NCBI RefSeq assembly: GCF_000311785.1
Contig: NZ_HE978538.1
Location: 171,981 to 235,980, forward strand
Length of the DNA: 64,000 nt
From: Brevibacillus massiliensis
Lineage (GTDB): Bacteria; Bacillota; Bacilli; Brevibacillales; Brevibacillaceae
Direction of reading: 5' to 3'
In this document: one piece after another, positions 54,614 to 62,505 of the stretch
Layout: each line of letters begins with the position of its first letter
Numbering within the stretch: the first letter of the stretch is position 1
Made by a program: the position numbers and the translations under genes
Notes under the pieces: generated by a model
Database searches by the model: none
The model's input: the letters and a program-made list of their open reading frames with translations, nothing else
What the model was told of the DNA's origin: nothing

Positions 54614-55909
54614 ATGCAGGAACCACAGCTTTTAAGTGAAGAAAAAGTCTTTAAAGACCCCGTTCACCGTTATGTACACGTGCGGGAAAAGCTGATCTGG
54701 GATTTGATCAATGCGCGGGAGTTTCAGCGCTTGCGCCGGATCAGGCAGCTCGGCACCAGCTATCTGACCTTTCACGGTGGCGAACACAGCCGCTTTAATC
54801 ATTCGCTCGGCGTTTACGAGATCATGCGGCGGATCCTGGAGACCTTTGAGGGCAGGGTGCAGCTGTCACGGGAAGAAAAACTGCTCTGTCTCTGCGCGGC
54901 GCTGCTGCATGATGTCGGGCACGGGCCGTTCTCCCATACATTCGAGAAGGTGTTTCGCTTTGACCACGAAGAGTGGACGCGGAAAATATTGACCGGGGAT
55001 ACCGAGATCAATCGGATTTTGCGGTCGGTGGGCGAGCACTTTCCGCAGAAAGTGGCGGAAGTCGTTGGGAAGACCTATGAAAATAAATTAATCGTCAGTT
55101 TGATATCCAGTCAGATCGACGCCGACCGGATGGATTACCTGCTGCGTGACGCGTACTACACCGGCGTCAATTACGGCAACTTCGACATTGAGCGGATCTT
55201 GCGCGTCATGCGCCCCCACGAAGACGGCGTAGTATTTAAGTTTAGCGGCATGCACGCGGTGGAAGATTACATTATGTCGCGCTATCAAATGTACTGGCAG
55301 GTATACTTTCATCCCGTAACCCGCAGCGCCGAAGTGATCCTGTGCAAAATTTTCCAAAGGGCAAGGCAGTTGTATGACTCTGGATACATTTTTGAGCAGG
55401 AGCCTAGGCATTATCTCCCATTTTTTCGCGGGGAAATTACGCTGGCTGACTATCTGATGCTTGATGAAAACGTGGCTTTCTACTATATGGGGCAGTGGCG
55501 GATGGAGAAAGATCCGATCCTGTCCGATCTGTGCGCCCGATTTATGGACAGGAATCTGTTTCAATACGTCGAATATAATCCGAGGGACTTTATCAATCTG
55601 GAAGAGATCAAAAAACTATTCCTTGAAGCGGGAATCGACCCGGCGTATTATGTAGAGGTTGACTCGACCTCGGACCTTCCTTATGACTTTTATCGCCCTG
55701 GCGAAGAGCAGGAACGTATACCGATCATGCTTCGGATGTCTTCCGGCGAACTGATCGAGCTCTCGCGAAAATCGGAAATCGTCCAGGCCATTAGCGGAAA
55801 GCGCCGTTTTGACCACAAACTCTATTTCCCTTATGATAAGCTGATGTCTTTGCCGGAAGATGCCGCCGGCTTGATTCGAGAACGTCTAGGAGTGATGGAG
55901 GATGCTTAA
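54614..55909 (+). CDS. ywfO: HD-domain phosphohydrolase (YwfO-like)
   Basis: 431 residues. HD superfamily motifs: HSRFNHSLGV (first His), LLHDVGHGPFSH (the His-Asp pair and following H) and IDADRMDYLLRDA. Relatives of this family (dGTPase/SAMHD1-like) cleave deoxynucleoside triphosphates, and B. subtilis YwfO is assigned to this group. AAAGGGGG precedes the ATG at 54614. It overlaps the next gene by 8 bases, the same pair order as ywfO-ywgA in B. subtilis. Confidence 0.92.
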   Translation: MQEPQLLSEEKVFKDPVHRYVHVREKLIWDLINAREFQRLRRIRQLGTSYLTFHGGEHSRFNHSLGVYEIMRRILETFEGRVQLSREEKLLCLCAALLHDVGHGPFSHTFEKVFRFDHEEWTRKILTGDTEINRILRSVGEHFPQKVAEVVGKTYENKLIVSLISSQIDADRMDYLLRDAYYTGVNYGNFDIERILRVMRPHEDGVVFKFSGMHAVEDYIMSRYQMYWQVYFHPVTRSAEVILCKIFQRARQLYDSGYIFEQEPRHYLPFFRGEITLADYLMLDENVAFYYMGQWRMEKDPILSDLCARFMDRNLFQYVEYNPRDFINLEEIKKLFLEAGIDPAYYVEVDSTSDLPYDFYRPGEEQERIPIMLRMSSGELIELSRKSEIVQAISGKRRFDHKLYFPYDKLMSLPEDAAGLIRERLGVMEDA

Positions 55910-56408
55910 GGCACATGCCAAAATTATGCGGCTCGTCGAGGTGGCGGGTGAAGTGACCGGACGAAAGAAGCTGCATAAGATGGTGTACATAGCGAAGAAA
56001 CTGCAGGTGGATTTCGACGAACGCTTTGAATTTCACATGTACGGGCCGTACTCTGAGGAATTGACACTCCGTGTAGATGAACTCTGCAGCCTCGGCATGT
56101 TGGACGAGACAAAAGAAAGCAAAGGGGCAATCGAACTTTACCGCTACAAGTTAAACGAAGACGGGCGCGAATTTTTGCAGTACCACAACGTGGACATCGG
56201 TTACGGCGATCGGCTCATCTCCCGGATGAACCAGGAAAACTCGCGCTTTTTGGAGCTGGTTTCGACAGTCCTCTACTTTGAGCACCTTCCCTACGAACAG
56301 ATGAAAAGCAAAGTCTTCACCTTAAAAAGCATGCAGAAGTATACGGAAGAGGAAATCCAAAAGGCGCTCGCGTTTATGGACGAGCTGCGTGACATGATTA
56401 AGCAGTAG
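55902..56408 (+). CDS. ywgA: YwgA family protein
   Basis: 168 residues, cytoplasmic, all-helical in feel. It matches the YwgA family: KKLHKMVYIAKKLQVDFDER, then MYGPYSEELTLRVDEL, the N-terminal wording shared with antitoxin-like SocA/Panacea-type proteins. Function unknown. The 8-base overlap with the HD phosphohydrolase and the conserved pairing suggest the two proteins work together. Confidence 0.9.
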   Translation: MLKAHAKIMRLVEVAGEVTGRKKLHKMVYIAKKLQVDFDERFEFHMYGPYSEELTLRVDELCSLGMLDETKESKGAIELYRYKLNEDGREFLQYHNVDIGYGDRLISRMNQENSRFLELVSTVLYFEHLPYEQMKSKVFTLKSMQKYTEEEIQKALAFMDELRDMIKQ

Positions 56409-56421
56409 TGGACAGGCATAC

Positions 56422-56456
56422 AAGATTGATCCCTCCTAAGCGGGTCAATCTTTTTT
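56422..56456 (+). terminator. terminator after ywgA
   Basis: AAGATTGATCC pairs with GGGTCAATCTT (one G-T pair) around a short loop and is followed by a run of six T. Confidence 0.9.
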
Positions 56457-56624
56457 CATTTTGGAGATGACAGGAACGGATGAAAACCCTTCCGAATGCA
56501 GTATCAATTTTTATTGTCCCAACGTTATAGCGGATAATGGAGCAGGAGCCTGCATTGGCAGCAGGTGACTGAATTTTCAGCGGAATACGTGTCGTTTGGA
56601 TTTCCAAAGGGAAAAGGAAAGGAA

Positions 56625-57197
56625 ATGGCTATGAAAAAGGTGAGACTGAAATCACTTGGATTTGCACTGGTGCTGGCGGCGGTTGGACTCTGTTCGTTTC
56701 TAGGCGGGATGCTGGCGACCCAAAGTGCAGGAACGATGCCGGCGGCTGCGGTACATACCTCGAGTATGGATTGGGCAAGGTCAGTCGGATATCTCAAAGA
56801 CAGCACCGACCCAAAAGCAGAGATCCCGCAAGCGGAGTTCATGAAGATGGTGATGGAAGTGTACGGGGAGAAGCAGGGCGGCCTTCGCGTCCCAACCGGG
56901 GCGGAGAATCATTGGGCCTCTGAGTATTACGCGCTTGCCCAGGCAAAGGGCGTCATCGACTGCTCTTGTGAGATCAAACCTGATTTTCCGCTCACGCTGA
57001 AAGAAGCGGCCAAATTCGTGATGCTGGGGATCAATCGGAAGGGAAATCAGCAGGTGGTCTCCTGGGAGCAAATCGAATCCTGGGCGAAGCCCGCGGGGGA
57101 TGCCGAGCAGAATATTACCTATGAGCAGGCAGCCTCTTTGATCAGGAAAATGGATGACGTGTATATAGAGAAGGAATGGAAAGTGGAGGGGATTTAG
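56625..57197 (+). CDS. secreted protein with one SLH-like motif
   Basis: 190 residues from ATG at 56625; the ATG at 56631 is equally possible, since AAAAGGA and AAAGGA each have good spacing to one of them. A signal anchor covers about 10-33. Residues about 85-150 contain NHWASEYYALAQAKGVI, the core of an S-layer homology motif, followed by a second, weaker repeat. SLH motifs bind cell-wall polymers, but three are normally needed. It is one base before the next gene and heads the secreted-protein operon. Confidence 0.8.
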   Translation: MAMKKVRLKSLGFALVLAAVGLCSFLGGMLATQSAGTMPAAAVHTSSMDWARSVGYLKDSTDPKAEIPQAEFMKMVMEVYGEKQGGLRVPTGAENHWASEYYALAQAKGVIDCSCEIKPDFPLTLKEAAKFVMLGINRKGNQQVVSWEQIESWAKPAGDAEQNITYEQAASLIRKMDDVYIEKEWKVEGI

Positions 57198-57198
57198 C

Positions 57199-58023
57199 GT
57201 GAAGCGGTTGATGAACTTGTTGGTGGTAGCGTCACTTGCTATTGGGCTGGGAGCCGTTGGCCAGGCAGTGGAGGCCGAAGAGGCGGTGGACAGTTCAACG
57301 AGCGAGATCAAAGTAGTGGTGGAGGGCAAGGAGGTCGAGTTTCCCGATGCCAAGCCTTATCTCGATGTTAAAACGGGCAGGACGATGGTGCCGGTGAGGT
57401 TTGTGAGTGAGGCACTGGGTGGCAAAGTAACGTGGGATGGTTCGAAAAACACAGTAAAGATCGATCGTGCAGGAGAAAAAATTTCGCTGAAAATTGGAGA
57501 GAAGAGGGCAGAAGTTGCAAATTATACGAAGCGCTTGGATGCACCAGCTATTCTCCGCGATAGTCGGACTTATGTTCCTCTACGATTTGTTAGTGAGTCG
57601 CTGAATCAAAAGGTGGAGTGGGATGAACAAACCAGAGTGATAACAATTACGGCGTTGCCGCCAAGGGAACCACAAGATTTTTGGCTAATGCCTTACAACG
57701 AAGTTGCTTATAAAATCATGAACGATTTTTACAATAGTGTAAGAGTGGAAGGGAATACAGCTATTGGGACTGTTCCGACTGTTCCGAAGGGGTATCAAAT
57801 AGTTTTTAATTATCGTGACACCAGTGATGGGCAATGGGGTAATCAACAATATGATGTAATTGACATTAATAAAAAATACAAGGCTGGCCAAACGTTTAAG
57901 ATTCCCTATTACGGTAAAGGAGGATATTTTATTTTAGGTGTTTTCAAGGGTGATCCGGGACTTGGCGATATCCGAATTGAAGTTCCGTCTTTAGATGCAC
58001 GATGGGGAATGGTTAGACCGTGA
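57199..58023 (+). CDS. secreted protein with copper-amine-oxidase-N (stalk) domain
   Basis: 274 residues, GTG start with GGAGGGG upstream. Signal peptide ends near residue 26. Residues about 35-152 hold a stalk domain with two copies of the (T/Y)(M/V)P(V/L)RFVSE(A/S)L motif (positions about 72 and 133). The last 120 residues (QDFWLMPYNEVAYKIMNDFY onward) are unlike it and unrecognised. Base composition becomes clearly AT-rich from about 57,500 to the end of the gene, unlike the neighbours. Confidence 0.82.
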   Translation: MKRLMNLLVVASLAIGLGAVGQAVEAEEAVDSSTSEIKVVVEGKEVEFPDAKPYLDVKTGRTMVPVRFVSEALGGKVTWDGSKNTVKIDRAGEKISLKIGEKRAEVANYTKRLDAPAILRDSRTYVPLRFVSESLNQKVEWDEQTRVITITALPPREPQDFWLMPYNEVAYKIMNDFYNSVRVEGNTAIGTVPTVPKGYQIVFNYRDTSDGQWGNQQYDVIDINKKYKAGQTFKIPYYGKGGYFILGVFKGDPGLGDIRIEVPSLDARWGMVRP

Positions 58024-61000
58024 ATAAGAAAAAACTCATACCTTGGGTTTTAAGCTTCATCATGACGGCTTATGCTATTCTACCTAATGTTCCTATTGCT
58101 TTTGGAGCAAATGGTTCACCGGATTATGGTCCTCCATGGAATAAAGTGTCAACCTATCTCTTTGCTGGAGATTTATCACCTACTGGATTAGGAACTAATG
58201 ATAATAGACGTGCTCTTGCCCTTTGGCACCAATCAGATTTCAGTGGCCCTCGAAATAATTCTGCCTTAACGAGAATAGAAGGCACAAGTATGGAGCTGCA
58301 GCCAAATCCAGATGAGGGAGAGTGGGATTTAACGAGAAAAGCAGGATATTACGTTGTACCTTGGAATACAGCAGATGTAACAAAGGTAGTCGAATCAGCT
58401 AATGGAAATCCCGATTGGGTGTTAAAAAATAAGTCGAAAATTCCTCGTGAACATATTTGGCAAGTAGACGGTTCGGAATGGGTAGCCTTTGGCGACCTCG
58501 TCCGACTCAGTGGAGGCGGCAGCCCGAACCAAACAAAACCAGGAGATAGAAAACCAGGTGGTGGGGTATCAGAGCCATTGTATCACACAACCTGGCAAAC
58601 GACTGCATGGCCTGTCTACAACTCCATTACACTCAACAGTACCCAGGTGGCGAAAGATTCGAAGGTTACGAATCAGCTATTTATCGCGGCAGCCGGCAAA
58701 CCGTTGAACGTCGTCGTCAATTCCACTACCTATGGGATAAACGGAACAGTGAACACGCTCAAAACCTATGTGGATGGCAAGCTTGAACCAAGTTTAGGCG
58801 GATCATCTACACAGATCGCCTATGGAGCCGCGCCGTACTCCTGGAAGTTTACGATTAGCGATCCTGCCTTACTAAAGTCTGGCGATATACATACGATAAC
58901 CTTTGAGGCGCGAGACGATTATGGCCGATCCACTCCTATTGAGATCAAGTATAAAGTGGATACGACACAGGAATGTACGGATTGGGTGAACGCAACCTTA
59001 CAGCTACCAGGTCAATCCAATAAGTCCATTCCCAGTGGTGGAGAGTACAAGCTGCCAGCAGGAGTGAACACCGTCACGCTGTCTTTTCCTCACTCTGGAA
59101 CACTGAAGATGGATGGGGTCGATTATGGCAGTGGAAACACCTTTTCGAACATACTCATCAAAGGCCCCACAACGCTGTTTTATAAGTCTGCTGATGAGAA
59201 AGAGTGCTGGACAAAGGATATTTATCCCGAAGCGCCACCCATAGCCGAGTGCGATCCGGCCCAATCCAAGCTATCGCTCCACGTCTGGATGTTTGGCAGC
59301 AGGACGGACCGTGATGTCAACCTGCCAAGCGGAAGCCCGGGTTATGCCCTCCCCACAGATGTCCACCTGCTTACGGTTGAAGCCCCAGGCGCGCAAAAAG
59401 GTTCCTTCTACCTCAATGGCGTCCTGGTTGCGGAGAATGTCGGCTCCCATGATTTTTCCGTAAGCCGCAATGATGCGATCACCATAAAGTACGTCAGCAA
59501 AGACGGCAGGGAGTGCTGGATCAAGACCTTTGTATGGGATGGACAAGTGAGCTGCCCGATCGTTTACCAGAACTCCAAAAACGGCAGGCAAATCTCTGAC
59601 GGATCGACCATTGAGGTAGAACTGGGCGGCAGCCTCAGTCTGTTTGCCCGTTTCAAGGATACGGACGGCACGATGGCAGACGCTTATTTGTATTGGGAAG
59701 TGTACCGCCCAGGGGACACAGTGCCCGTTGTGATGGATATGGTGTGGGAAGATAAAATTCGCACTGTTCCGACAAATAACTTGAAGCTTCCGGCAATCGG
59801 ATACGATGATCGCTCCATTGTCTTTGACCGGCCGGGCGGCATTTACCGGATCAAATTGCGTTACGACGGCCAATACGAGAAAGAATGGCAGGACTGCAAA
59901 TGGGAAATAACGGTTCGGGTTGTCGGAACCACAGAGAACATCTGTAAAAATTCCGAGATCGAAGCTTGGCTTGATAGCCAAACGGAGCTGCCCATGTCCA
60001 AAAATGCAGATGGAAACTATGCCCTAACCATCATGCCGGGAAGTCATGTTTCGTTTGAAGCATTCTACGACAAAAAAACGATCCCGTGGCCGGAATGGAC
60101 GTTGAGAAACAGCTCTGGTCAGGTGTTAAAATCGACAACCAATATTACCAATTTCCTGTATACGTTTACTGATAAAGACACGTACACATTAACAGCCAAA
60201 TATCAAATCAAGTCGTCCGTTGGGGTCATCGATTGCAGCAAGACCGTGACCATCAATGTCAAAACCATTGACTGTGAAGAAATATCCTTCAACGCAGCAG
60301 TGGACGGCAGGGATACCCGCATTCAGGGATCCAGCCCTTACACAATCCGTCTGGAAAGGGGGCTTACGAATCAACTTGTCTTGGAAGCCGTCTATCCTCA
60401 ATCGAATGTCACAGTTACAGGGGATTGGGTGCTTAAGAAAAACGGGACGACGCTTCGAACCGTCGTAGGCAAAAATCCGTTCTCCCATACCTTTGATGAT
60501 AAGACCGATGCCGTATACACCTTGGAGGCAACCGTTTACGTGAACGGCGAACCCTGCCGAAAGACATTCCAGATTGAACTGAAAGGGCTGAAGTGCGCAG
60601 ACATTAGTTTGAACATGAAAAACTCTGCCAGTGGTTTTGTCCTTGCCGACCTCCCCAATGGCGGCAAAGAAAAGATCGTTGGTGTCCAGGTAAATGTTAC
60701 CTTTTGGCTGTCTAAAACGGGGAACCGTGATGAGTACATTAACGCCGTTTGGAGCGGTCCTTATTCAAATGCCTCCCCTGATCCAAAGAAAGAGTACACC
60801 ATGACCGGTTTGCCAATTGGCAGTTACACCGTCACAGCCAAGGTAGACGATTCGCGATATCCGTCACTCAATGATTGTACGTTCACCTTTACAGTTGAGA
60901 TTACCGATCAGAAAGATTGTTCCGGCATATACCTTCATCTGGTGGATTCCGCAAGTGGAGGTTGGACTCACAATGTTGACGGAAAGACGATCTATCTCAA

Positions 61001-62438
61001 AGGCAGCAGCGTGACATTTGGGTTGCTCTTGCTGGATGAACCCAATCGCCATGAAGGAACCACACTGGAGGCTGACTGGTCGGGGCCGCGACCAAGCGAT
61101 TCGGGCGAATTTGGATATCTCTTAATGAATGCCCCGCCGGGAACATACACGATCAAAGCGGTTGTAACAGATAAAAATTTTCCCAATGCCAAGGGCTGCA
61201 TCTATACGGTAACGGTTGTGATCTCAGACGACGCTTCTCCGCCTGATCCGCCGCCCGGGGGAGACGTAGACGGCGGCCAGGTGAGAATCAACATCTACGA
61301 CTCGGAAAACCGCCTATTGGTCAGCCCCTCTGACGGGGTATGGGAGCGTGAGCCGGCCAGAATAGAAGTAGTCATTGACCAGGGGAGGATCGACGCGGCT
61401 TTTTCCGCCATTGACGACCAGATTAACACGGCAATTCAACACAAGGTCAGCGAGCTGTACAGCAGGTATTCAGGTGCCGAGTATGAGGACGTACAAGTTA
61501 CGGCTGACCCGCCGAAATGGACCGGCAAAACGAGCGCCGGGACAAAATGGCCAAGCCTTGAGTTGACAGTAACCGGTCCTGGCCAAGATCAACGGTTTTC
61601 GCTGAATCCCAAGCAGGCCTCCCAATCCAATCTGTATGCCGGGACGGTTGTACCGACGCAGACGACTTGGCGGCAGGCGCTTCAGACGATGAAGTATTCC
61701 GCAGCGGTAGATTCTTTCACCATACAGGTTCCCTATCAGGTAGATTTCGAGGCGAGTTTCCAGCAATGCGTGACGAACAGCGGAGAGGATGACGGCGACC
61801 CGCCAGAGGAAAAATGGTGTACACCTGGCAGGGACTCTGACAGGATTGCAGGCTTGTTTGCCATCGTCGTGAAGGGAGATGAAACCCGTTTTGAGGTGTT
61901 CGAGCCTAACGCCAAGGGGATCATCCTGCATACTGACGAATGGAGTGAATTCCATCAGCGGGACCGGTATAAAGACAGTCAGCCTCATGATTTTTACGCG
62001 GGGGAACGCATCCTCGCCCATCTGCAGCTTGAGTCCAGGCACAAGCATCCGGTGAGCGGCAAATACCCGCGAATCGAGTCGGCGGCTGCCTGGATCTCCG
62101 AAACGGGCAGGCAGTCGACCACACTGCAGTCGAAGCTATCCCTGGTAGCAAAGTCATCCACCTTGTGGACAGGTCCCGGGCAAATGATCGAGAAATTGGG
62201 ACTACGGGAGGCAGGAGTAGATACTCCGCTCATGGGAGACAAACAGAAGGGATTTCAAAAAGATAGACAGTACGCCGTTTACTTCTCTGTACAGTTCGGT
62301 TTTCAGGTGAACAAAGGATTTGCTTATCCTGATAAGACACGTGGAACGGGACACGACCCGGAAGATTATCGCGCGGTCTTTCGTATTATCGCCAATGCGT
62401 GGGAACGCCAAGGCATCCGCAATCACACCACCCACTAA
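58020..62438 (+). CDS. very large secreted protein with seven Cys-paired Ig-like modules
   Basis: 1472 residues, GTG start overlapping the upstream stop. Signal peptide ends near residue 30 (AFGANG). After an N-terminal part of about 290 residues come seven modules of 90-130 residues. Each opens with a Cys (319, 411, 512, 642, 752, 859, 967) in a C.(D/E)(I/W).L pattern and has a second Cys on its last strand (396, 499, 626, 739, 846, 953, 1060) before a hydrophobic .(F/V).V.(I/V). strand. A Pro/Gly linker (DDASPPDPPPGGDVDGG, about 1068) leads to a C-terminal part of 390 residues without a known domain. It is probably a surface fibre or adhesin-like protein. No LPXTG is present. The first 180 codons lie in the AT-rich patch. 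Confidence 0.85.
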   Translation: MNKKKLIPWVLSFIMTAYAILPNVPIAFGANGSPDYGPPWNKVSTYLFAGDLSPTGLGTNDNRRALALWHQSDFSGPRNNSALTRIEGTSMELQPNPDEGEWDLTRKAGYYVVPWNTADVTKVVESANGNPDWVLKNKSKIPREHIWQVDGSEWVAFGDLVRLSGGGSPNQTKPGDRKPGGGVSEPLYHTTWQTTAWPVYNSITLNSTQVAKDSKVTNQLFIAAAGKPLNVVVNSTTYGINGTVNTLKTYVDGKLEPSLGGSSTQIAYGAAPYSWKFTISDPALLKSGDIHTITFEARDDYGRSTPIEIKYKVDTTQECTDWVNATLQLPGQSNKSIPSGGEYKLPAGVNTVTLSFPHSGTLKMDGVDYGSGNTFSNILIKGPTTLFYKSADEKECWTKDIYPEAPPIAECDPAQSKLSLHVWMFGSRTDRDVNLPSGSPGYALPTDVHLLTVEAPGAQKGSFYLNGVLVAENVGSHDFSVSRNDAITIKYVSKDGRECWIKTFVWDGQVSCPIVYQNSKNGRQISDGSTIEVELGGSLSLFARFKDTDGTMADAYLYWEVYRPGDTVPVVMDMVWEDKIRTVPTNNLKLPAIGYDDRSIVFDRPGGIYRIKLRYDGQYEKEWQDCKWEITVRVVGTTENICKNSEIEAWLDSQTELPMSKNADGNYALTIMPGSHVSFEAFYDKKTIPWPEWTLRNSSGQVLKSTTNITNFLYTFTDKDTYTLTAKYQIKSSVGVIDCSKTVTINVKTIDCEEISFNAAVDGRDTRIQGSSPYTIRLERGLTNQLVLEAVYPQSNVTVTGDWVLKKNGTTLRTVVGKNPFSHTFDDKTDAVYTLEATVYVNGEPCRKTFQIELKGLKCADISLNMKNSASGFVLADLPNGGKEKIVGVQVNVTFWLSKTGNRDEYINAVWSGPYSNASPDPKKEYTMTGLPIGSYTVTAKVDDSRYPSLNDCTFTFTVEITDQKDCSGIYLHLVDSASGGWTHNVDGKTIYLKGSSVTFGLLLLDEPNRHEGTTLEADWSGPRPSDSGEFGYLLMNAPPGTYTIKAVVTDKNFPNAKGCIYTVTVVISDDASPPDPPPGGDVDGGQVRINIYDSENRLLVSPSDGVWEREPARIEVVIDQGRIDAAFSAIDDQINTAIQHKVSELYSRYSGAEYEDVQVTADPPKWTGKTSAGTKWPSLELTVTGPGQDQRFSLNPKQASQSNLYAGTVVPTQTTWRQALQTMKYSAAVDSFTIQVPYQVDFEASFQQCVTNSGEDDGDPPEEKWCTPGRDSDRIAGLFAIVVKGDETRFEVFEPNAKGIILHTDEWSEFHQRDRYKDSQPHDFYAGERILAHLQLESRHKHPVSGKYPRIESAAAWISETGRQSTTLQSKLSLVAKSSTLWTGPGQMIEKLGLREAGVDTPLMGDKQKGFQKDRQYAVYFSVQFGFQVNKGFAYPDKTRGTGHDPEDYRAVFRIIANAWERQGIRNHTTH

Positions 62439-62505
62439 AATTCTTTGCGCCCCCTGTCTGTCTTTTCCTACCTTAGTGGTGAGGAAAGCAAAGGGGGGGT
62501 TTTAT

